Part shown: one piece after another, positions 55,140 to 62,776 of the stretch
Layout of the letters: every line of letters begins with the position of its first letter
Position numbering within the stretch: position 1 is the stretch's first letter
Source: JAWXBT01 sp964523015
Lineage (GTDB): Bacteria > Bdellovibrionota_C > UBA2361 > J135
Direction: 5' to 3'
Assembly: GCA_964523015.1 (NCBI GenBank)
Contig: CAZFXN010000009.1
Span: forward strand, 1-64,000
DNA: 64,000 nucleotides
The notes under the pieces: generated by a model
Told to the model about the DNA's origin: nothing
Database searches by the model: none
Seen by the model: the letters and a program-made list of their open reading frames with translations, nothing else
Made by a program: the position numbers and the translations under genes

Positions 55140-56000
55140 TTAAAATTCTATAAACCCTTTGTCAGATTGCTGAGAACCTGAAGGTGATTTTTGTGACCAG
55201 GGAGTATTTACAACCCCACTACAGTAAGGAGAGGTTGGACCATGCTTAAAGCAAAGTGCAGGTTTAAAAGTACGGTCTAAAATTAATGATTGCTCAGTAT
55301 GACTGATACATTCTGGAACAGGTGTATACGGCTCATTTGGTTTCATCTTACAAACAAGGGGAAGAAGCTTAGTATAGATCCTTAAAAGATTCTGTTTTTT
55401 TACTGGAGTTTCCTCCTGTTTAAAATCAAGGAGGCCTCGTAGAAGCTGATCTGAGATTACTTGAACCTGTCGTCTTTCAGGATCTAGAGCTTCTCGGTTT
55501 GGGGATATCGGATGCCTTGGAGGAGCATCAAGCATCTTTTTTAGTTGCTCGTAAGGACTTTGTTGAGTTGCCTCAGCGACATTTTGGCTGAGTGTTTTAC
55601 ATTCTTCAGAGGAAAATCCATCTTTAAAACAGATCGCTCTTAGATTTTTTGGATCAAAGTTAAGAGCCTTATCAATTATAGCTTGGCATTGCTCACTTAT
55701 ATATTGAGGTTTTTCCTCTGAAGAGATGCAGTGAGTAGGCATTAAAGATTCGTAATTGAACACTAATGCTTTTTTAATTTCATCTTTTGGAGAGGCTAAA
55801 TATCTAGCCTCTAGCATATCAGTTTCAAGTAAAATTGTTGCTGGGGATTTTTGTTGTTGCGTATTTGATCCTTGATCGTATGGACGAGCTGATGCATATG
55901 GCGCAAAGATAAAGATACTAAGAGCGACAAAAAAAGCGAATAGCTTTAAGGCAACATCAGATGTTGTACATAAAGAGAGCAGTTTAATTGGTAATCTCAT
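55140..56000 (-). CDS. secreted cysteine-containing protein of unknown function
   Basis: A protein of 286 residues. A hydrophobic segment at about 18-34 followed by ASA-R (about 38) looks like a Sec signal peptide. The mature part has eight cysteines in a helical background and two similar halves: a helical 'LLETDMLEARYL ... THCISSEEK' part and a 'LLRIYTKLLPLVCKMKP ... ECISHTEQ' part, each ending in a 'LDRTFKPALCFKHG'/'FDPKNLRAICFKDG' box. This internal repeat suggests duplication. No family recognised. It follows the Bax-inhibitor gene by 10 nt. Confidence 0.65.
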   Translation of the reverse strand: MRLPIKLLSLCTTSDVALKLFAFFVALSIFIFAPYASARPYDQGSNTQQQKSPATILLETDMLEARYLASPKDEIKKALVFNYESLMPTHCISSEEKPQYISEQCQAIIDKALNFDPKNLRAICFKDGFSSEECKTLSQNVAEATQQSPYEQLKKMLDAPPRHPISPNREALDPERRQVQVISDQLLRGLLDFKQEETPVKKQNLLRIYTKLLPLVCKMKPNEPYTPVPECISHTEQSLILDRTFKPALCFKHGPTSPYCSGVVNTPWSQKSPSGSQQSDKGFIEF

Positions 56001-56010
56001 CTTGTACTGA

Positions 56011-56754
56011 CTACCGATCCCTTGAATTTAATTTCATAAGGAGTCTTAGGATCTCCATATAGAGCCAGACAAGAGTCACCAATAATCCAAATGCAGCGTA
56101 CCATTCCATATATTTAGGAAGGTTGCCAGCTTTGGCACCTTTTTCTATAAAATCAAAATCAAGCACTAAGTTTAAAGCAGCAATGACTACTACAACGCAT
56201 GATATGCCGATTGAGAGTAAGCTTGAACTATGGAGGAATGAGAACGGCATTCCAAAAAAACTAAATATAAAATTTAGTAAGTAGACAACAAAGATTGCCC
56301 CAGTAGCAGCAGCTACTCCAAGTTTAAAGTTTTCAGTTACAGGAATAAGGTTCGATTTGTAAGCTAAAAGGAGGGAAACAAGTGTTCCCATGGTTAATGA
56401 TACTGCTTGAAATACAATTCCAGGATAAGCGGCCTCGGCCATTGCAGAGATTACTCCTAGGACGATGCCCTCAGCGATTGCAAAAAGTGGGGTTAGAACT
56501 GGTGCCCAATGGTTTTTAAATATAATTGTGATAGAAATTATAAGGGCAACTATAATTGATGGAATAATTAGTGCCATGGATTGACCAGATGCTAATCCGT
56601 GTGACCAGGCCCACCAAGCCGAGAGAATAGTAATTCCGATAGCCAGAGATGTTTTGTTCACGGCACCGTCAAGTGTCATTACTGAGGATGAGGCACTAAT
56701 TGGTATTGAGCGAAAAACTCTATCATTAAGTGCTGGGTTGGCTGTTCGTAACAT
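56011..56754 (-). CDS. Bax inhibitor-1/YccA family membrane protein
   Basis: A 247-residue protein with seven hydrophobic segments. Patterns of the larger bacterial Bax-inhibitor-1 group are present: PSFR-like NPALNDRVF at the N terminus, FAIAEGIVLGVISAMAE (about 91-107), and LVLDFDFIEKGAKAGNLPKYMEWYAAFGLLVTLVWLYMEILRLL at the end. Related proteins act as pH-sensitive calcium leak channels; role here unknown. An AAAGGAG site precedes the ATG. Confidence 0.85.
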   Translation of the reverse strand: MLRTANPALNDRVFRSIPISASSSVMTLDGAVNKTSLAIGITILSAWWAWSHGLASGQSMALIIPSIIVALIISITIIFKNHWAPVLTPLFAIAEGIVLGVISAMAEAAYPGIVFQAVSLTMGTLVSLLLAYKSNLIPVTENFKLGVAAATGAIFVVYLLNFIFSFFGMPFSFLHSSSLLSIGISCVVVVIAALNLVLDFDFIEKGAKAGNLPKYMEWYAAFGLLVTLVWLYMEILRLLMKLNSRDR

Positions 56755-56824
56755 AATCTCCTTTACTGGTTAAAAACTCGGTATCTCAATAGATAATATA
56801 CTAACGGATGTTATTGCGAAATAT

Positions 56825-57649
56825 CTATCGAGTGTTACTAAAAGTGCGGTAGATCACCTCTTTTCTATCTTTGAGGCAGGTAAACCTAGTTCTCCAATCA
56901 GTAACTACTTTTGAGTCAATTGTGGCAGTTAAGGCCATCTCTTGGTCCTCACCTTTTGCTAAGGTCTCCCCAGTTGGAGAGATAATCAGGGATCCTCCGA
57001 CATAATTCATTCCGTCTCTGTTTTTCTCGCTTTCTCCACTTTCTCCACTGTCTCCGCCTTTGCCGATTCGATTTACGGCAGCAAAGTAGGATTGATTTTC
57101 AATAGCCCGCGCTCTAACGAGGGTATTCCAGTGTGCCTCCCTAACGCCTGGCCAGTTAGCAACTAAAACATAAAGATCAGTCTCTGTGGCTGTGAGTTCA
57201 AAGAGACGTGGAAATCTAAGGTCATAACAAATAGCAAAGGTAGTACGAATTCCATCTAAAGTTGTAGTTGCAGTTTTTACTCCACCACCGTACTTGGTGT
57301 CCTCTCCGTCATAAGTAAAAAGATGGATCTTTGAGTAATCAAGGATATGGCCCTCAGGGCCGTAAAGACGGAGAGTGTTAGTTGGCTTATCATTAATACT
57401 AGAAAGAAGTGGCAGGCTACCACAGATATAAACTGAGAATTTTTTTGCTGCGGCTAATAGAAAGTCAGAGCCTATTTTTTCAGCCTCTTTTGCTTTTTCT
57501 CCTGTAAGAAAGGAGAATCCAGTAGTGAACATCTCCGGAAGTGCTACTAAGCCAGTAAGCTTTTCTGACTCAAGTTTCGCCCAGAGCGCTTCAACATTGG
57601 CTGTTGGGTTATTCCAAAAGATATCAGTTTGAATTAAGTTTACTTTCAT
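56825..57649 (-). CDS. nitrilase-superfamily amidohydrolase (omega-amidase-like)
   Basis: A 274-residue cytoplasmic enzyme with the complete Glu39-Lys107-Cys141 triad (ALPEMFTTG, SKIHLF, CYDLRFP). The PEMFTTGF and WPGVREAHWNTLVRARAIENQ patterns place it with YafV/omega-amidases, which hydrolyse 2-oxoglutaramate. A small Ser/Gly/Glu insert (about 198-210) is encoded by three 9-bp tandem repeats (57031-57057). Divergent from dapL with 33 nt between starts. Confidence 0.88.
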   Translation of the reverse strand: MKVNLIQTDIFWNNPTANVEALWAKLESEKLTGLVALPEMFTTGFSFLTGEKAKEAEKIGSDFLLAAAKKFSVYICGSLPLLSSINDKPTNTLRLYGPEGHILDYSKIHLFTYDGEDTKYGGGVKTATTTLDGIRTTFAICYDLRFPRLFELTATETDLYVLVANWPGVREAHWNTLVRARAIENQSYFAAVNRIGKGGDSGESGESEKNRDGMNYVGGSLIISPTGETLAKGEDQEMALTATIDSKVVTDWRTRFTCLKDRKEVIYRTFSNTR

Positions 57650-57682
57650 AGGTAAATTATACTATAGCAGTTGTAATAAATT

Positions 57683-58909
57683 ATGAACATACAAGATACA
57701 TTTGCTGATCGAATTGGTGGCGTAAACTTTGGAAAAATACAGAAGATTTTTAAGTTTACCTTAATTGATAATGCCAAAAAACAATTCTTGGCTGAATATC
57801 CAAATATCAAGCTAATTGATATGGGAGTTGGAGAGCCTGAGGAGATGGCGCCGCAGAATGTTATTGAGGTGCTTTATCAGGAAGCTCAAAAAAAAGAGAA
57901 TAGAATCTATCCATGTAACGGCACCATTGAGTTTAAGCAAGCTGTCTCTAGATATCTAAAGAGATTAATAGGTGTAGATTTTGATCCAGCCACTGAGATA
58001 GTTCATTGTATGGGAGCTAAGAATGGATTAGCTCAGCTGCCTCTAGCATTTGTTAATCAAGGCGATACCGTTGTTTCTACTGCCCCTGGATATCCTGTGT
58101 TGCCAACTATGGTTGAGTATTTAGGTGGTAAGATGAGCTACCTTAAGTTAACAGCTGCGAATAAGTATTTGCCAGACCTAAAAGAGTTACGATCAATTCT
58201 GAGTACCACAAAAATTAAACTCCTACTTTTAAATTATCCTAATAATCCAACCGGTGCTTTAGCTAATTTGGAATTCTTTAAAGAGGTTGTTGATTTAGCT
58301 CATCAGCATAATTTTGTGATCGTTCAGGATGCGGCGTATTCTGATCACTGTTTTACTGAAAACTTTTGCTCTCCCTTTCAGGTTCCTGGGGGCAAAGATG
58401 TAACGATAGAGCTGTACTCACTTTCTAAAAGTTATAACATGCAAGGATTTCGCCTTGGCTTTGTTGTTTCTAATAAAACACTTCTTAATGCTTTTAGTGT
58501 AGTAAAAGATAATACTGATAACGGGCAATTTATAGCCATTCAAAAAGCAGGAGTTGAGGCCCTTGATAATTCACAGGCATTTTTGGCAACTAATAGTGAG
58601 AAATACAAATCTCGCCTCGAAAAAGTTGTACAAGCAATGAATAGAGCAGGCTTAAAGGCCGAGATGCCAGGGGGAACATTTTATCTTTACTGCGCTGTTC
58701 CAGAAAATTGGCATAATCAAACTTTCGCTTCAGCACAGGCTTTCTCGGACTTTCTAATTTCATCTTTAGGAGTGGTGTCAGTTCCGTGGGCTGAAGCAGG
58801 ACCCTATGTTAGATTATCTATGACTTTTGAGGTTGGTAATAAAGATTTCAAATCAGAAGATGAATTAATCGCTGAGTTTGAGCGACGATTAGTCAGTGGT
58901 AAGATATAG
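57683..58909 (+). CDS. dapL: LL-diaminopimelate aminotransferase
   Basis: A PLP enzyme of 408 residues that converts tetrahydrodipicolinate directly to LL-diaminopimelate, by-passing the acylated intermediates. DMGVGEPEE (46-54), NYPNNPTG (184-191) and SLSKSYNMQGFRLGF with PLP-binding Lys249 are the class I fold marks; the N-terminal start and the GVGEP/SLSKxxNMQG combination point to DapL. dapF, the next step, is 2 kb away on the other strand, which supports the pathway call. Confidence 0.88.
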   Translation: MNIQDTFADRIGGVNFGKIQKIFKFTLIDNAKKQFLAEYPNIKLIDMGVGEPEEMAPQNVIEVLYQEAQKKENRIYPCNGTIEFKQAVSRYLKRLIGVDFDPATEIVHCMGAKNGLAQLPLAFVNQGDTVVSTAPGYPVLPTMVEYLGGKMSYLKLTAANKYLPDLKELRSILSTTKIKLLLLNYPNNPTGALANLEFFKEVVDLAHQHNFVIVQDAAYSDHCFTENFCSPFQVPGGKDVTIELYSLSKSYNMQGFRLGFVVSNKTLLNAFSVVKDNTDNGQFIAIQKAGVEALDNSQAFLATNSEKYKSRLEKVVQAMNRAGLKAEMPGGTFYLYCAVPENWHNQTFASAQAFSDFLISSLGVVSVPWAEAGPYVRLSMTFEVGNKDFKSEDELIAEFERRLVSGKI

Positions 58910-58945
58910 TTAGACCATGCTGATTTAAAGCTATTTTTAAGCTGA

Positions 58946-60709
58946 TTAAAACGACCAAAATTTTGGGATAAAATAAACCGCTAGTACAAGAAATAGAATA
59001 TTAAGTGGAATACCAACCTTTAAATAATCAGTAAATTTATAACCACCCGGATTATAGACCATGGTGTTGGTTTGGTATCCAATTGGAGTTGAGAAGCTTG
59101 TTGATGCTGCAAAACATATGGCCATTAGAAATGGTTTTGGATCAATATTTAGTGAGGCAGCTATTGAAATAGCGATAGGAGCAAGTAGAACAGCCGCAGC
59201 ATTGTTAGTGATAAATTCAGTAAGCACAGCAGCTATAAAGTAAAGAACCGCTAGTATCAGAAGTGGATTATCACTACCTAAATTTAAAAGGATAAAATCA
59301 ACCACAAGTTTTGCCGCACCTGTTTTTTCGATAGCAATTCCAAGGGGAAGAATGCAAGCTAGTAACATAATTACTTGCCAATCAATAGAGCGGTACAACT
59401 CTTCCATTGAGAGGCAACGCATAATAACTAAGACTAAACATCCCGTTAGTGCTGCTGTTAAGATCGGGAGGATTCCAAAACCAGCTAGTGTAATAACAGC
59501 TATAATCACTAGCCAAGAGAGGGGAGCTTTTGCTCTTTTAGCTATATTCTCCTTAAGTTCATCAAGAACAATGAAATTACGATCTCTCTCTAGTACGCCT
59601 ATTTCCTCCTTAGGAGCTAGAAGTAAAAGAGTGTCCCCAAATTGAAAATGAATATTACTTAATTTTGTATGAATATTTGAGGCCTGTCGCCTGATTGCTA
59701 GGACTATGGCATTGTAGCGGCGGCTAAAAAAAAGCTCAGGTAACGTTTTTCCAATTAGCAAAGATCCACGTGGAACTAAAATTTCTACTAAAACTAAGTT
59801 GTCTTTAGTGAAATTTTGATCACCTAACTTAAATTCAGGTTCAATTTGTAATTTTGCAGTTTGTTTGAGGTCAATTAACTCTTTGACATTTCCTCTGACT
59901 AAAAGAATATCATCTACTTGAATTATTTCATTTTCAGGGCTCCAAATTGTCTGTCCGGCACGAATGATTTCAAGAACAGCAGTGTCGTGCTTCTCTCCAA
60001 AAGCACTTATTTTAAGAGTAGTACCTATTAGTGGAGAACCTTTAAGAACTCGTAACTCAGTTAGATACTCAGCAAGTTCGTAAGAACTAAGAAGTTGCCG
60101 ATTAGATCTGGTTGGAAGGAGCCACTGCCCAACAGTTAACATGTAGGCAGTTCCACTGCCTAGAAAAATTAAACCGAGGCTACTGAACTCAAACATGCTG
60201 AAAGCCCCATAGCCATGTAATTCAGAGATGCTACTTACTAAAAGATTTGTTGAAGTCCCAATTAAGGTACAAACACCTCCAAATTGAGCAGCGTATGATA
60301 GTGGGATCAGTAAATGTGATGGATATAGATTTCGGTCAGCACACAAGGCCAAGATTACGGGGAGTAAGATAGCAACGACTGCGGTATTGTTGATAAAGGC
60401 TGACATTACTCCTGAGGTTATGATGATTGAGATAAGCAAGATCGTTCGGTTCTTGCAGCAAAAAATAATCCAGTGAGCAATCTGCCTTACCGCCCCAGTT
60501 TGTTGTAGCCCAGCACTAAGTACAAACATTGCAGCTACTGTGATGACAGCAGGGTTCGAAAAGCCAGAGATAGATTCAAGAGGTGTAATTAATCCAGTTA
60601 AAAGTAATAGCACGAGTATTAAAAGAGCAACCTGATCAACTGGAAATACTTCACTGACAAAAAGTGAGATAGTAAGAATAGTCAATATTAGAACGAGTAT
60701 TATTTCCAC
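58946..60709 (-). CDS. SLC13 family permease with two TrkA-C domains
   Basis: A 587-residue inner-membrane transporter. Membrane bundles at both ends (about 1-195 and 395-587) flank two TrkA-C/RCK-C regulatory domains (about 210-290 and 300-375, with LLVRGNVKELIDLK and GDTLLLLAPKEEIGVLE). The repeated TNNAAAVLLAPIAISIA and INNTAVVAILLPVILALC loops are the SLC13-type substrate sites. Related proteins carry sulfate or dicarboxylates. Probably transcribed after dapF (80-nt gap). Confidence 0.88.
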   Translation of the reverse strand: MEIILVLILTILTISLFVSEVFPVDQVALLILVLLLLTGLITPLESISGFSNPAVITVAAMFVLSAGLQQTGAVRQIAHWIIFCCKNRTILLISIIITSGVMSAFINNTAVVAILLPVILALCADRNLYPSHLLIPLSYAAQFGGVCTLIGTSTNLLVSSISELHGYGAFSMFEFSSLGLIFLGSGTAYMLTVGQWLLPTRSNRQLLSSYELAEYLTELRVLKGSPLIGTTLKISAFGEKHDTAVLEIIRAGQTIWSPENEIIQVDDILLVRGNVKELIDLKQTAKLQIEPEFKLGDQNFTKDNLVLVEILVPRGSLLIGKTLPELFFSRRYNAIVLAIRRQASNIHTKLSNIHFQFGDTLLLLAPKEEIGVLERDRNFIVLDELKENIAKRAKAPLSWLVIIAVITLAGFGILPILTAALTGCLVLVIMRCLSMEELYRSIDWQVIMLLACILPLGIAIEKTGAAKLVVDFILLNLGSDNPLLILAVLYFIAAVLTEFITNNAAAVLLAPIAISIAASLNIDPKPFLMAICFAASTSFSTPIGYQTNTMVYNPGGYKFTDYLKVGIPLNILFLVLAVYFIPKFWSF

Positions 60710-60789
60710 TATAATAATCTCTTACTTGAGTTCATAGCATTTAAAAAAACTACTTACTACAGAATTACTGCCGAATTACCGCCCAATTA

Positions 60790-61683
60790 CTATAGCGGAG
60801 GTGTATATAGCCCACTTGCTACATGCACGGCAGGGCCAGTTAAAAATACATCTCCGCTACCATTTTCTAGTCCATTTTCTCGTCCACTCTCTGGTCCATT
60901 ATCCCATCTAATACTAAGATCTCCACCAGGAAGTTGTATCTGAGCTTCTTTGTTAGTTAATCCTGCCCGAGCTGCTGCGACTAAAGTAGCACAAGCTCCA
61001 CTTCCGCATGCTAATGTAGCACCTGCTCCACGTTCCCAGACTCTGAGTTTTATAACATCAGGGGCAGAGATAGAAGCAAATTCAACGTTAGTTCTGCTAG
61101 GGAAAAAATCATGGTTCTCTATTACAGGACCGATCTTTGCTAAATCAATTGAGTCAGCATCGTCACAAAAAATTACACAGTGTGGGTTGCCCATTGAAAT
61201 TGCATGGATATTAAAATCTCCAAGCGACGTTGTTAATGGAAAATGTTTTATTTCGCCTTTGCCACGACATGGAATCTCCTCAGCATTAAGGATCGGTTGG
61301 CCCATATTGATGGTGATCAAATTTGAAGTACTATCGATCGTACATTTTACAATCCGCTTCTCCACTTCTAATGTGATCAATGGATCGATAATTGGGGGTA
61401 GGTTTTGAAATCTAAGATGATGAGCAATAGCACGCATACCATTTCCACACATGCCTGCACTCGATCCATCAGGATTAAATATGGAAACCTTGAAGTGAGC
61501 AACTTTAGAATTATCGATCAGTAAAAGCTGGTCAGCGCCAATGCCGAAATGACGATTTAAGATATTTTTACTTAATTTTACAAGCTCATTATCATTGAAA
61601 AAATTATCACCGTTAAAATTAGTCAGTATAACAAAGTCATTGCCACAGCCGTGGTACTTACTAAATTTTATCTCTCTTTTCAT
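60790..61683 (-). CDS. dapF: diaminopimelate epimerase
   Basis: Interconverts LL- and meso-diaminopimelate for lysine and peptidoglycan. The 297-residue protein starts MKREIKFSKYHGCGND and has catalytic Cys79 (AGMCGNGMR) and Cys226 (LACGSGAC). The ATG at 61683 is chosen by homology; an upstream extension of 36 residues has no support. Near the C terminus four 12-bp tandem repeats (60859-60906) insert an NG-E-rich stretch just before the final VFLTGPA strand, which is not usual for DapF. Confidence 0.93.
   Translation of the reverse strand: MKREIKFSKYHGCGNDFVILTNFNGDNFFNDNELVKLSKNILNRHFGIGADQLLLIDNSKVAHFKVSIFNPDGSSAGMCGNGMRAIAHHLRFQNLPPIIDPLITLEVEKRIVKCTIDSTSNLITINMGQPILNAEEIPCRGKGEIKHFPLTTSLGDFNIHAISMGNPHCVIFCDDADSIDLAKIGPVIENHDFFPSRTNVEFASISAPDVIKLRVWERGAGATLACGSGACATLVAAARAGLTNKEAQIQLPGGDLSIRWDNGPESGRENGLENGSGDVFLTGPAVHVASGLYTPPL
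60859..60906. repeat. four 12-bp in-frame tandem units in dapF
   Basis: Units of the type TCCATTTTCTCG repeat four times with small changes. They encode (P/R/L)E(S/N)G steps in DapF. Being a multiple of three, they keep the frame. Confidence 0.7.
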
Positions 61684-61762
61684 TTTCAAAATGTATACAA
61701 AGCTACTATGTAATGTAAAGATAAAGCTTTTTAAGAAGACTATCTTTAAATTAAATTGCGAT

Positions 61763-62602
61763 ATGATCGAAATCTTAAGGATCTTACCCAAAAACTACCT
61801 GAGCTTTATCATTGGAAAGTTGGCTGACCTGAATCTGCCCGTTTTTATCCTTAAGCCAATTAAGTCATGGTTTACTAATCGGTATGGAGTGAACTTAGAG
61901 GAAGCTGAGCATTCCTTCGATTATTATAAATCCTTATCTAAATTCTTTGTCCGAAATTTAAAGCCAGGTGTTAGACCAATTATTGGAAATGTTGTTAGTC
62001 CAGTTGATGGAAGAACTCGATCCTTTGGTGATATCAAAGATGAAACAATTCATGATGTAAAAGGACAGAGCTATACACTCTCAGAGTTATTTAAAGGATC
62101 TCTTAGTTTTGATCGATTTAAGAACGGCATTTTTTTTAATTTCTATCTCGCTCCCGGAGATTATCATCATATTCATGCTCCAGTTAGCGGACAGGTTAAA
62201 GCCGTTTCATATATTCCTGGCAAGTTATGGCCGGTAAATGATTGGTCTCTTATTAATATCCCTAAATTATTCTCTCAAAATGAAAGGATCGTTACTTTAA
62301 TTGAAAGCAATGTTGGAATGGTAGCTGTAGTAATGGTTGGAGCAACTAATGTTGGAAAAATTACTTTAGAATTTGATCCAAGTATTATTGGAAATAGGAT
62401 CTCATTGTCGCAAAAAAAAGAGATCTATGAGAAGGAATATGAACAAGGGATTTCACTTGCCGCTGGAGATCGAATAGGAACTTTTCATTTAGGGTCTTCC
62501 GTAATTTTGCTTTTTGAAAATAAAAAACTATCTAGTGAAATACAAATTAAAGTCGGCCAGAAAATTAAATTTGGGGAAGCTTTAACAAGTGATCCTAAAT
62601 GA
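61763..62602 (+). CDS. psd: phosphatidylserine decarboxylase
   Basis: Makes phosphatidylethanolamine from phosphatidylserine. From ATG 61763 the proenzyme has 279 residues. SPVDGRT with Asp82, the PGDYHHIHAP cluster (131-140) and the self-cleavage motif LGSS (243-246, pyruvoyl formed from Ser246) are intact. The longer open frame starting at 61595 overlaps dapF and has no support. Divergent from dapF with a 79-nt spacer. Confidence 0.92.
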   Translation: MIEILRILPKNYLSFIIGKLADLNLPVFILKPIKSWFTNRYGVNLEEAEHSFDYYKSLSKFFVRNLKPGVRPIIGNVVSPVDGRTRSFGDIKDETIHDVKGQSYTLSELFKGSLSFDRFKNGIFFNFYLAPGDYHHIHAPVSGQVKAVSYIPGKLWPVNDWSLINIPKLFSQNERIVTLIESNVGMVAVVMVGATNVGKITLEFDPSIIGNRISLSQKKEIYEKEYEQGISLAAGDRIGTFHLGSSVILLFENKKLSSEIQIKVGQKIKFGEALTSDPK

Positions 62603-62721
62603 AGAGACAGATTTATCCATAAGGCACTTTTTGCCCCTCTAACTAACTGAATATGTTAAATATTGCCTAGCTAAGAGTAGCTATCTCTTTGAATATATTA
62701 GGATTCTTTATCCGTTATTGA

Positions 62722-62736
62722 TGGCCCATAGTTTGC
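62722..62736 (+). promoter_or_regulatory. sigma-54 promoter for fliK
   Basis: TGGCCCATAGTTTGC has GG (62723-62724) and GC (62735-62736) exactly 10 nt apart and matches the TGGC...TTGC consensus closely. It lies 40 nt before the fliK start. It implies FlrC-dependent expression of this flagellar operon. Confidence 0.75.
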
Positions 62737-62776
62737 TCATACATTGACTGCAAACTCTTATGCTTAAGAAGGTCTC

